Position numbers and translations under genes: made by a program. 64,000 bases of DNA from Cordia subcordata (taxonomy: Eukaryota > Streptophyta > Magnoliopsida > Boraginales > Cordiaceae), in the NCBI GenBank assembly GCA_028554755.1, contig JAPTOF010000001.1, forward strand, positions 5,190,501 through 5,254,500. Direction: 5' to 3'. Shown piece by piece: positions 33,118-44,157 of the stretch; position 1 is the first letter of the stretch; the number at the start of each line of letters is the position of its first letter. The notes under the pieces were generated by a model. It searched no databases. It was not told the origin of the DNA and saw nothing but the letters and a program-made list of their open reading frames with translations.

Positions 33118-35789
33118 TGTAGATTTTCAATTATTGCAAGTAAAATGCAGGGGGTGTGCTTTGGGAGAAGCCATTTATATTACAAGTCATCCTTATATAT
33201 ATTTCTCTGTGTCCAATTAAGGTCATAGTTTCAAGCATTACGAGCTAACTTTTATACCATGATAAGTCATCATCACTCATAGGCCATGCACTCACCATAT
33301 TAATTATATTTAACTCTCACATTCCATTGGTGACTAATTTTAAATACTAAATTACAACAAGGATCCTATTATCTCGCTCAATAGTGGCAAAGCATCAACA
33401 CCGGCCAACCATTCTTTCCTAGCATCACAATTGAGTGACGATTCTCGCTTTTGACTAGTGGACCAGATTTATGAGGATATAACACGAGTCTATTCAAAAG
33501 ATTAAACATCACGTTAAATTACAAGGTTCTGCTCGAGTTAAAAAATAGAAAGTTAAAACAATCATATGTTAATTTGGTTATCACTATTTCTTTCTATCAC
33601 GCATAAGTTAACTAGTTGCTATCCTTAGCCAAAACAAACAAGAAAAAAAACACACATACGTAAGTTACTATCCATCGAAAACTCGTTTAATTCCTTTTGT
33701 TTCAACATTATTAAATTAAAACTTTATTTCACAACGTAACGAATTATAATGTTAGTAATTAAGTTCAAGAAAAATTTTTAAATAAGTATTCTCGAGTGCA
33801 TATTGGATAAATTAATTTTTAATAGATTTGATATTACAAATACGTGCTTTTAAGTTTTGCGTTATTAGCGTTGTATAGATAAATATGAGGAATTGACATG
33901 TTCTTAATTAGTCAAACGGGGTTACAATAAAAAGAATCATATATCCATATCTGTTTATGTGTTTTATTATATTGATTTGTATACTAATATGAAGGATTTC
34001 TCTTCCCGACTGGAGGTCGTATACTCACTAATCACTACTTTATCGGGATTCCTAGCTTGCTAGGATAAATATAATGAAAAATTAAAAATAATTAAACAAA
34101 TCATTTAATAAAATTATTAAATAGAAAGGACTATAATCAAATAGAAATCGACAAAGAGTTCTAAATTCTAATGTCAAAGAATGAAAAGAAAAAACAGCCT
34201 TTTGTACAAACCTTGCGTTATACATGAAATTAGAGAATAAATTAGATCTAGTTTAAAATTTATTTTTTCTATACATATCTGTATAAATCTCAAATTAACT
34301 CTGATCTGTTTCTAAATCTAGGCTTTGCTTGTTTATAGAAAATAATTTGATCTGGGAAAGTATTTGCCTAAAAAATAAAATATTCTCTATGATTTAGTTG
34401 TCACATGAAAAAATATCTTTAATAAAAGATTTTATAAATAAAATATACTTCATTATTACAAAACATATTATTTAAGTGAAAAAACTATATTTTCATATAT
34501 AACATTATTTCTTTTTTCAGCCCATTTCTCTTTCCCCTTCCCGACATGTATATACTGACACATAAATACACCACGATTGGGGAGGGAGCTAGGGGGTGGG
34601 CCGCTGTGCAGTGGGTTTAGCCGGTGGTAGGGGGTAGGGTGAGAGTTATTATGTGGAAAATATTTTCTCCTCCTTAGCTAATAGGGAATAATTTCTTTAA
34701 TTTTTAACTTAACTTTTAAGTTGACTAAAATATGTTTTTGAATTGACTTGTTCTCCTGCAAATAAAGGAGCTCTAATTCTTAAACTTTTTGCAATCTGTT
34801 GCCTTTTGAAAATTAAAAAAACAAAATGCTTTAATCTTTTTGCAATAAGTTACAGTACCTTTAGACACAACAGAAAATGAAAAATTATTCAAAAAAATAG
34901 AATTAAAGTGGTTTATATGTATAGGGTCGGGTTATATCGTAATCCTTATACATGTATATATGTACATATATGTATATGTACATATACATACATATAAGTA
35001 TACGGATATATACATATATATATATGGGATAGTTTTTTTGAGCTTATAATATTAATCTTGTTCGTGACTTATAATTATGAACTAGAGAGACTTTTATATA
35101 CGTTAATTAGAACTCCTGAGTGGGATGCCAACTGGCACCTTCTCAAGAATCCTCAAGCATTCATCTTTTTCTTTTCTTTGCAATTATGTGAGATTAAACT
35201 ATTAATAAAGACATTTTTTTCACTTCAAAGAGCGTCAAAAGCCAATTATATTATAATTAATAAAAATTAATCCCTAAACTTATTTACACTATAAGTAAAA
35301 GATATATCACTCAACAACTGTATATTTGATAAGGCATTTATTTGGTGAAAATTGTCACTTTTGCTAGCAATGTCAGCTAATAATTGCTTTTCTGTAGGAC
35401 AGTTTTACGTACAGAAGTCTTGCCTCTTGCCAATAGCCAATAGGTAGCGGCACAGCAAGCATTGATATGAGATACAAGAGTAATGATTTATATTATCATT
35501 TTGTTCTTTATAATACGAATTTATGTATTGAATATCAAATATTTTATATATATAATATAAATTCTATTAAATAAGAAAGGGTGAAAAAAAAAAAGATAAA
35601 ATAATAATGCTTGATATCTTATTTGTAATCAACAAGTTGAAATTAATTATATAGACGAAAGTTGTCTTTTGTTAGATCCAACTAGGAGGCCATTTTGATG
35701 AGCTTCTTGTAAGCTGCTTCAAATTTTCTGGCAACTTCAAACAAAAAGTTGACGAACCCCAAAAGATTAGAAGCACTTTCAGAGCCTAA

Positions 35790-36004
35790 CCTAGATCATT
35801 TGAATTGGTATTTTTTTAAACTTTACAATTTTTGAAAAAAAAAATTTGTTTAGAAGTTAAAAGTTTTAGTTTTTTTAAAAAAGTTATATTTGAGTTTTTT
35901 TTTTTTAATGTCAAACCAAATAGTTATTATAAAAAGAATATACTTTTTTTTAAGAAACAGAATATTTTTTCAAAAAAAAAAAAAAAGTCAATTCAAACAA
36001 GTTC
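35790..36004. mobile_element. Tourist-like MITE, copy 5
   Basis: A 215-bp foldback ends in AGATCATTTGAATTG and CAATTCAAACAAGTTC, flanked by TAA at 35787-35789 and 36005-36007. It is orthologous to copy 4 within the duplicated unit. Confidence 0.65.
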
Positions 36005-36951
36005 TAATATCTTGAACCTAACATACTGTAAAGAGGAGTGTAGACATACCCTTAATATTATGCACCTGTCTAGTATTGTGGACCCGTAGTAGCCCATTCT
36101 CAAATTTATTATTATAAGTTTATAATTTTCATACTATACATTTACATGTTTATAGTTTTAATACTTTATATTGAAAACTTTTCATTGCTCACAATTTACT
36201 TGTCTATTACTCCTATATTTCATATTCAAAAGCTTTATATCATATGGTCACAATAATAAAATACATGTTTACGACTCTTTAAGATATGTTTATAATCTAT
36301 GTTAAAATATGTTTATAATCTGTGAGCTATATGTTTACACTTGTGAACACATATTTACAATCTATAAAAAATTTTGAAGCTTGCAGTTAAAAGTATTACC
36401 AGTATTCAATCGACGATCGAATTGCTGTATTGTATTCATCAACATGAGAAAGGTAAACTTGTTAAATTCCACGTTAATTTAAGATATAAAGTTCATTATA
36501 AAAGCATAAATAAAACAGCAACCCGATAACTACTTCTAATTATCTTATAGAATAACTCAGTCTTTTTTATTTTTCCCTAGAACAAATTAAAACGAACTTC
36601 AACTCAATTTTGCTAACTTCGTGACATTCCAAAGTCTAATCAACCTCCTCATTTCTGAAAAGTTCCCCTGTTGTCCAATTTCAAATTTCCTTTTGCGTAA
36701 TCCTCTAAATATTAATTTCCAAGTTTACCGTATTCTTCCGAGATAATATAAGCTTCTTTTGTGATGATTTTTTTTTTCTTAAAAAAAAAAAAGAATACTC
36801 TGTATATGTTAATTAGAAAAACCGAAAATGGAAAATAAAAATAGACCAGTAATGAGTGAGATCAGAAGCTTCGGTATGGACCCAAGTTTACCCTTATTTT
36901 TTGTCCCAAGCTTTAAGACAAACTTCGACTATATATACATATACATACATA

Positions 36952-37088
36952 TATGTTTTGTTTTGACGTTGGCTTTGGCTTTTGGTTAATGGATTCTGAG
37001 TCAGAAGCACAAATATGTTTTGTTTTGACGTTGGCTTTGGCTTTGGCTTTGGCTTTTGGTTAGAGGAGTCTGAGTCAGAAACACAAAG
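36952..37088. repeat. Tandem duplication with GGCTTT hexamer expansion
   Basis: The unit TATGTTTTGTTTTGACGTTG...GAGTCAGAA.CACAAA is present twice (36952-37013 and 37014-37088). The second copy has extra GGCTTT hexamers. The homologous site upstream of A (25137-25198) has a single unit, so the duplication happened after the copies diverged. Confidence 0.7.
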
Positions 37089-37250
37089 ATGCAAAAAAAA
37101 AAAACATAACTGAAGTATATATATGAGAATTGAACATCCAATCTCTTTGTAACTTTATTTTTTTTCTAAATATCTATTTTTTTAACCCCTCCCCCATTTC
37201 AATCCAGTTCACATTTCAGTCACCCAAAATAATAGTCTCTACGTAACTTG

Positions 37251-37653
37251 ACAATATCATATGTAGTGTCGGGGAGAAGAATCCTCAAGTAATAGAATGA
37301 GCCATTATTAATACTTTGATTTGTGTTCATATTTATCATTATCATTGTTATAAAATTAAAATTAAAACAGAACAAGAAACAAAGCCGCAAAGTCGAAGGG
37401 ATTAAACAGCTTTTAAATCTCGTTTGAAACTAAGAATGCAGTTGACAGCTACTTGATCTTTTACACTTGCGTGCTCTTAATTAGCTAGACAGCTAGCATT
37501 GGCAAGCTATGAATTACGTGCCTCTGCCACTATCATTAGAGCACCAAATCATTCGAACCCCGGATGGAAGAATTTACCCTTAAAGACAGAAAAGCTACGA
37601 TCACATGGAAACTCAAAGAATTTCATCAATAAATTGATAAAGAGACTACTAGG
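37251..37653. other. 3' flank of subtilase C
   Basis: This differs from the A/B 3' flank, but the phrase AGAATCCTCAAGTAAT followed by a TTAATACTTTGATTTGTGTTC-like string matches the inverse of about 42810-42880. No gene is seen; the transcript end of the minus-strand gene C should fall here. Confidence 0.4.
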
Positions 37654-40035
37654 TCAGTGCTTCTGATCTCGCCAAACTACAATTAGCGGTGAAACCACCT
37701 GATGCTTCCCATCTGACCAAGTCAACTTGCCCACCTTTGTCATGGAGTGTCCCGGTCTCACAACTATCTTGTCAGCCCTGATCCTAACCCTGTAACGTTT
37801 CTTTTCACCCTTGTTTTTAAACTCCATTTTAGTTGGACTCACTGTTATATTTACACCTTTAAGGTCACTCGCTCTAACTGTATAGCTCGATGCACCCTCA
37901 CCAACATATGTTACTGTTCTCGTCACTAGTATATCGAAATTATCCTCTTTTAACACGTCAAAAGCCACAGAAATTGCCGGGTAATTCAAATTCCATGGCT
38001 TTAGCCGTTTTTGATCCTCAGTACACCTTGTGCCCTTTCCAGCAATCTGGGTTGTTTCTTGATGGGTATAATTTGATGCGCATAGGAAGTCTATATAATC
38101 ATTCGATGTGAGATCGTAAACCAAGCCAGGGTCGAGGGCTTTTTCTGGATTGACATGGCCTGCACCCATAGCCCACACGGTTGATGCATGGTAACCCTTC
38201 TCGTCGAGCAAACGCCTACCTTCACGGTCATGGGTGTAGGCCGTTGTCATCAGGGCTGACTTAATTGTCGCCGGCGACCAGTGGGGGTGGGCCCCTTTGA
38301 GCAGAGCTGCGAGACCAGACACGTGGGGACATGACATTGAAGTTCCTGAAATTATGTTGAATTCAGTGCGTCGCTTGTCGGCCGCTACTAAACTAGGCGC
38401 CACGCTATTTGTCCAAGCTGCTAAAATGTCGACGCCTGGTGCAATGAAATCAGGCTTCAGAACGTAGAAGGATTGGATGCCTGGCCCTCTTGATGAGAAC
38501 GTAGCAACAATGGGTGCTGGGCTCACACCCAATTGAGTCCCACGGAAAACCATCTTAGCTTTTGGATTTTGGTTGGATTTTATGTAGTTACGCACCATGT
38601 CACCGGCTGACTCGGTGATGTCTAAACCAGGAAACAGATGAGCGACAGCAGCAATACTTTCGCCGTCGGCTTTGACGTTGGCAACGACGACACCAACCCC
38701 ACCAGCATCTCTCACGACCAGTCCCTTTTCGACACGTTCATTGCCACCTCGATCACATACCACGATCTTGCCACGCACAAGCTCTTTAGCAAGCGAGCCC
38801 CGCATGCATCTAGCAGCAGAGTCTCTACCAGCTTGGGTTTTATTCAGCGAAGCATTTCTGGCATAAATCAATGGACGATAACTGTTTCTATATAATCCTG
38901 GGCCATGATAAAGTGATTCGCCGTTGACCACCCTTCCATCTTCAAGCACAAGATCAGCCGGGAAATTCCTGTCAATGGTTCCAGCACCAACGGTGGTGAT
39001 CCATGGAGCCTCGTTGGTGACAGTCATTCTGTAAGGGCCATCATTGCCAGCGGCAGCCGAGATTAGAACACCTTTCTCCATAGCACCAAATGCACTGAGT
39101 GCAATGGGATCACGATGGTATGGAATACTGGCGCCGACAATGGAGAAGGAAATTATGTCGACACCGTCTTCCACTGCTTTATCAAAAGCGGCCAGTATGT
39201 CTGAATCACTACAAGAATTTTCCCAACAAGTTTTGTACACCGCAATGCGTGCTTTGGGTGCAATTCCAACAGCCACGCCCCTCGCGAAGCCGAAAAGAGA
39301 GGCGTCTTTAACTGCTCTCCCGGCAGCCGTGGAGGCCGTGTGTGTACCGTGACCCTCGGTGTCTCTTGCGGACCTCACGTCAATTTTACCTCCGGCGGCT
39401 TCGTGTCCGGCAGTGAAGTAACGAGCTCCGATGATTTTCTTATTGCAGTGTGCTTTAGTGAAGTTTTCACCTTCTTCACACACGCCTCTCCAATGAGAAG
39501 GGACAGGTCCGAGGCCTTTGTCATGGAAACTACGACGTTCAGGCCATATCCCGGTGTCAAAAACTCCGATGATGACGTTGGAACCGGAATCCGACCGGGT
39601 TAAGAGGCCATTAGGGGTCTCTAGATTATTATTTGAAACCAATCCAAGAAATTCAGGGGTGCGAGTTGTTTGTAATCCTCGAAGCTGGTCAGGGAAGACC
39701 GCTAGTATGCCATGGCGGTTTTTGAGTTGCTGGGCTTGTTGTGGAGTTAGTCTAGCAGAAAAGCCATGAAAAGCAGTTCTGTAGACATGGACAAAGTCTT
39801 TAAGTTTTTTATCACTTGATGCAATTTTATTTGCTTTTTCATATCCTGAAGGGTTTGAAGTAAGGCTTTGAAGAGTGGAGCTGTACCAGTGTTCAACATC
39901 AGGAAACACAGATGGTTTCAGGTCATTCTGGACTCTGACAACAAAGGTTTTGAAGCTTTCAGCTTCTGTACTTTCAGCAGCAATGAGGGAAAAATAAAGG
40001 AAAATGATGGAAAAAGGAGCCCAAAGCTTACCCAT
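37654..40035 (-). CDS. Subtilisin-like serine protease (SBT1 type), gene C, intact
   Basis: An intronless 793-codon ORF encodes a secreted S8 serine endopeptidase, paralogous to A over its whole length. Signal peptide about 1-21 (FSIIFLYFSLIAA); I9 prodomain about 29-116; mature start near TTRTPEFLGL; catalytic Asp160 (VFDTGIWPE), His229 (DTEGHGTHTAS), Asn331 (SAAAGNDGP) and Ser566 (SGTSMSCPHVSGL); PA domain around 375-480; fibronectin III-like C-terminal domain from about 690. Differences from A concentrate in the prodomain linker, the segment after GVDIISFSIVG, the PA domain (RNSYRPLIYARNASLNKTQ, AARCMRGSLAKELV) and the loop VAPSLVAADKRR, which may alter substrate choice (inference). No disabling change is seen. 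The TATA box is at 40092-40101, about 60 bp upstream of the ATG. Confidence 0.95.
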   Translation of the reverse strand: MGKLWAPFSIIFLYFSLIAAESTEAESFKTFVVRVQNDLKPSVFPDVEHWYSSTLQSLTSNPSGYEKANKIASSDKKLKDFVHVYRTAFHGFSARLTPQQAQQLKNRHGILAVFPDQLRGLQTTRTPEFLGLVSNNNLETPNGLLTRSDSGSNVIIGVFDTGIWPERRSFHDKGLGPVPSHWRGVCEEGENFTKAHCNKKIIGARYFTAGHEAAGGKIDVRSARDTEGHGTHTASTAAGRAVKDASLFGFARGVAVGIAPKARIAVYKTCWENSCSDSDILAAFDKAVEDGVDIISFSIVGASIPYHRDPIALSAFGAMEKGVLISAAAGNDGPYRMTVTNEAPWITTVGAGTIDRNFPADLVLEDGRVVNGESLYHGPGLYRNSYRPLIYARNASLNKTQAGRDSAARCMRGSLAKELVRGKIVVCDRGGNERVEKGLVVRDAGGVGVVVANVKADGESIAAVAHLFPGLDITESAGDMVRNYIKSNQNPKAKMVFRGTQLGVSPAPIVATFSSRGPGIQSFYVLKPDFIAPGVDILAAWTNSVAPSLVAADKRRTEFNIISGTSMSCPHVSGLAALLKGAHPHWSPATIKSALMTTAYTHDREGRRLLDEKGYHASTVWAMGAGHVNPEKALDPGLVYDLTSNDYIDFLCASNYTHQETTQIAGKGTRCTEDQKRLKPWNLNYPAISVAFDVLKEDNFDILVTRTVTYVGEGASSYTVRASDLKGVNITVSPTKMEFKNKGEKKRYRVRIRADKIVVRPGHSMTKVGKLTWSDGKHQVVSPLIVVWRDQKH

Positions 40036-41004
40036 TATTGCGACAGTGGAAAGAAGAAAAGAGGTGCGATGGTTTGTTGATGTTGGCTTGCCTATTTATA
40101 GTGGAAAGAACTGTTGAAGATACTGAGATGCATGCATACATGATATAGTGAAAAGTACTATTTAAAAGTAGCAAAGGAATATGCATTACTTTGCATGAAT
40201 TCTGCACATGTTATGTACACATCCAAAGGAAAGTGAGTTTGCTTAAAGATTTGAACGGACGTCACCTTTTGTTTTGTGGGTGTGGGTTTTCCTCCCCCTA
40301 AAGATAGGCAGATTTTAACTATCGAGATTTGATCTTATTGCCTTTCTTACTTAAAATTATAGACATACTATTAAACCACAAAGATTTTAGGGGAACGTTG
40401 ATTTATAAAAAAACAATAAATCTCTATATATGTATATTAAACGTTCGATCTTGACAGATAAAAGAGTGACCCAAGCAAGAGAATGATTGATTTTGATTAA
40501 AAAAATAAGACTTACAACTGTTTGTTTAAGTAACAATACATGCTATAATTATCATCACCATGCACGTTTCTATTACCCTTTTCTCTATTTTTCAGCTTTT
40601 CCCCCCTTTGCGTAGCATGTCTAAAAGCAAGATGACATGTTTGATTCCCAGATCACTGGCATTTTATTATCACAAAGTATTGTCTATGTGTCTTTATCAA
40701 AGGAATATAGTAATTGTTGCAGAGTCAGAGTTAATGTTGTCTTCATTGCTGGAGTTGTTGGAGAAGCTTAACGGATTAAAAGCACTGGTAAGGCTTCCTC
40801 CACTAGCAAAGCGTTGGGTTATTTTGTTTAAACTATTGGCTTATTGGAGTCATTGATTCACCAATTCATTATTATAGTAACATCTCAAAGTTCATAATTA
40901 TGAGTCCACGGACAAAGTTAATATTATATAAACTCAAATTTGATACTTATATGTTATATTTATTGCCCTAAATGATCAATTCACATAAAATAGTTAATAA
41001 TGGA
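40036..41004 (-). promoter_or_regulatory. Upstream region of subtilase C
   Basis: It is homologous to the A and B upstream regions: TATA 40092-40101, CATGCA 40131-40136, and the AAAAGCAAGATGACATGTTT block near 40622. The TGAGTCA core present in the other copies reads AGAGTCA here. Homology to the B upstream region is interrupted after TTAATAATGGAC at about 41005. Confidence 0.55.
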
Positions 41005-42470
41005 CCTCACTTTTGGAATGGTGGCCCAAAAGTAAGGTCTTGAGTTCGAATCCCATGCACGGGAATAAGGGATATTTAAAAAAAATCAAAATTATTTAAG
41101 TAAAAAAATTATATTTTCCATATATAGTAGTCAGAAGAATTAAAAAAAAAATCTCCTTCTTGGCTAATAGAGAATATTTTCTTTAATTTTTAACTTAAAT
41201 TTTATGTTGACTAAAAAATGTTTTTGAATTGACTTGTTCTCCTGCAAGTAAACGGATCTCTAATGCTTAAACTTTTTGCAACAAGTTGCCCTTTGAAAAG
41301 GGAAAAGAAATGCTTAATCTCTTTGCAATAAGCTATAGTACCCTTTGACAAGAAAAACAAGGGAAAAATTAATTCAAGAAAATAGAATTAAATAGATTAA
41401 TAAAAAATTAAAAGATCAAAGAAAAAAAAAAGCTTTCAATCTAAAGCTTTTATTTGGTAAAGTTTCATGTGATAGGAGAATATGAGTAATTAAAATCAAA
41501 ATATTTTGGAGGAGTTTGAATTTAGGCTAGCTAAGACTTATTAAATAGAGGAAATATAGAGCATTGTGCCGAAAGGTTCCAATATTCTGATTCATAAAAG
41601 ATCATGTTGGTAATGACTAGTTGAAACTATTTGAATGAAAAACTACTGAAAACTTAAAGGCCACGACTGTTAGAAAGAAAACTGCTTTTTGGAGGGTCAA
41701 ATTTTCTCTAGATTGGCAGATCCCAGCTTTCAGGCTCTTTGTTGTGTTTTTCATTTTTTCCTTTTTCCTTTTGGTCGCCTTAGTGACAGTATTAACAAAA
41801 CTATAGCAACCTTTCCAAATCAACAATTATCAGAATATAAAAAAGGTTAGCAATAATTTGGTTCTTATTTTTATTAGAATTTTTTTAAAAAAATTTTAAC
41901 AAGCCCCCCACCCTCACAGGATTTGATCCCAGGACCTTACACCTGAAAGAGGAAGTCTCGACCATTTGAACTCTCCCCTAATCCCTACAAGTTCGCAATC
42001 ATAATTAATGTGATCGTCATTGACCATTCTTTCTGGGTTATAAACAGAACTAGAAAGACTTGTAGTTTAGAGGTAACATTATTTACTTGAAATTTTCAGG
42101 TTTTGACTTTGAGTCATAAATCCTCCTTGAAAGGGGGAAAAAAATTTTTTCTTTCTGGACCCAATAAGCCAGTAAGAATGCATGTGGCGAACCTGATCGA
42201 ATGAATCTTTGTAAACCTACAAGAAAGTAAATAACAGTTAAAGATAAGTTTCAACACTCTAGTCAACTCGAAATTCATCACTGATAGAATATGAAACAGC
42301 CATAAACTTGAGAGCTTAATTATAGATTAATTTACGCATTATTATACAATTAGTTGAGAAAACTGTATACTATTAGATCACTGTTATTGAGTTGGCCCTG
42401 AAGTTCAACTTTGACAAAGTGGATTTAGTCAAACATATGGAACACGTGGTGGTTAATTTAGCATGGTATT
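41005..42470. other. Intergenic DNA with SINE-like pol III box B phrases
   Basis: Directly at the break in homology, GGTCTTGAGTTCGAATCCC (41037-41055) resembles the box B of tRNA-derived SINEs. A second such phrase, on the minus strand, lies at about 41922-41942 (GGTCCTGGGATCAAATCC). No tRNA cloverleaf can be folded by eye. DNA around 41125-41345 matches 34640-34870 upstream of B. No gene is seen. Confidence 0.35.
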
Positions 42471-42479
42471 GATAAATAG

Positions 42480-42900
42480 GAAACATATATAAAGAACGCC
42501 GGGAAAAGTGTTTATATTGTGACTGTGATGATTTAAGTGCGCAGCGCTATTGCAATTAATCATGTCAATAATGCAAACCTTGTTTCATGATCAGCGGATT
42601 GGTGTATTTCCATATATGATAATGATGAAGAGAAACATACGGAGGAAAGGGAAAGAAGCAATAAAACTTTTGTTATGATGATTGGATTACGTAAAAGCTA
42701 TTAGAACGAGGCATTGCAGTAGTGTCAAAAGAAAAAAGTACAAGTAGGTTTCATCATGATTCAATATCAGTGGCTTAATCGATCTGTAATTGTATATTAT
42801 AATATAATGATAAATTCGTTAATTAGAAACATGAACCAAATTAAGTATTAATAGCTCATTACTTGAGGATCCTTCTCTGCCCGTAGGAAGAGACTTCTGC
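42480..42900. repeat. Detached subtilase 3' flank, inverted orientation
   Basis: TTTTGTTATGATGATTGGA (about 42668) and ATTAGAAACATGAACCAAAT..AAGTATTAATAGCTCATTAC (about 42820-42860) match the downstream flank of D (46330-46550), in the orientation expected after a plus-strand gene. No subtilase coding sequence precedes it, so a gene copy was lost or this flank moved alone. Confidence 0.5.
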
Positions 42901-43199
42901 TTCTTTTTTCTTTTTTCTTTTTTTTTTGGGGGGATAACTAAGTTAAAAGGCACGGAATTGGCATAGAAGTGGGGTTCAAAGATAGAAATGGAGAAGAATG
43001 AAAAAGATTTATGAAGAGACTCATATTATTGCATATATAATTATGGCATTCTCAGTTATCAAGAATCTCAAGGGTGCATGATGAACTTTGCTTTCGTATT
43101 TTTCACTTGTTTCGAGTTCAAGAATGACAACGTCAAAAATTATAAACATAAAGGATTGAATCATCTCATTTTAAAAATAAAAAATTTTAAAGTTAAAGA

Positions 43200-44157
43200 G
43201 TTAAAAATAAGAGACCAAATGAGACATTTACCCTATTCGTAACATTAAAGTTCTATTAAAAATTAATTTATCTAATATGCACTCTTGAATACTTGTTTAA
43301 AAAATTTTCTTAAGCTTAATTACTAACACTATAAATTCGTTCTGGAATAAAGTTTTAATTTACTAATGTTGAATCAAAAGGAATCAAAAGAGTTTTGAAC
43401 AGATAGCAACTAATTATGTGTTTTTTTTGTCAAAGGATAGCAAATTATGTTTGATAAGAAGAAATAATAAGATTACCATATGATTGTTTTACACTTTCTA
43501 ATTTTTAAATTCGAGCAGAACCTTTCAATTCAAAGAGATGTTTAATCTTTTGATTAGATTCGTGTCATATCCTTATAATTCTGGTCCACTAGTCAAAATC
43601 AAGCATCGTTACTCAAATGTGATGTTACGAAAGAATGGACGGCCGGTGTTGATGCTTTACCACTATTGAGCGTACGTGATAACAGCATTGTTGTTGGAAT
43701 TTGGCATTTAAAATTAGTCACCAATTGAATGCGAGGGTTAAATATGATATTTTAGAAAGTGTTACATTGTGCAAATAATATGGGAGTCATTTATTAAATT
43801 AGTATGAGTATTCTTTAACATCTTATACTACATGATTGTTTTCAAAGATGTTGCCTCGAGGAAGTCTAAGTTCTTGACGAGATGTGATTGTAATCTCTCC
43901 TATTAGTAGGAATATGCTGAGTGGACGGTCTATAAGTCATGATGGACATGCCACGATACAGAAGCTAGCTTGTAATGCTCAAAACTATTACCTTAATTGC
44001 AAGAAGAGGAATATAAGGATGACTTGTTATATATATGGCTTCTCCTAGGGCACACCCCATTCGTTTTACTCGCAATAATTGAAAAAATATATATTAGACA
44101 TTAAATTGGAAATTTTCTTTTCTCAGGAAGATATACAAGATTTTTCAATAAGAACAG
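43200..44157 (+). repeat. Distal upstream DNA of pseudogene D (inverse of 33130-33830 / 22310-23030)
   Basis: The reverse complement matches the DNA upstream of A and B phrase by phrase, for example CAATTATTGCGA followed by GGGTGTGC, and AGGAATTCCTTTT-type strings with TTCAACATTA. Gene D is thus an inverted copy of the unit. The match stops at about 44150, at a point that lies more than 1 kb upstream of the ATG in gene A. Confidence 0.7.

Larger units (their letters stand above)
33118..37250. repeat. Distal upstream segment of the B duplication unit
   Basis: There is no gene. It is homologous to about 22360-25350 upstream of A, with extra DNA around 34240-35030 that includes a G-rich patch (34579-34645) and an alternating purine-pyrimidine ATGTATATGTACATA tract at about 34945-35022. 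The segment 33200-33830 is also the inverse of about 43240-44100. The AT-rich ORFs (35058-35270, 35832-36089) are not coding. Confidence 0.65.

Noticed and set aside
34940..35022. Alternating ATGTAC/TATATG tract as a functional cruciform or regulatory element
   Set aside because: It is an ordinary degenerate dinucleotide microsatellite and nothing links it to a gene.
41030..41060. Possible tRNA gene (GTTCGAATC phrase)
   Set aside because: Only the T-arm-like box B is present; no acceptor stem or anticodon arm can be paired. A SINE remnant is more likely.
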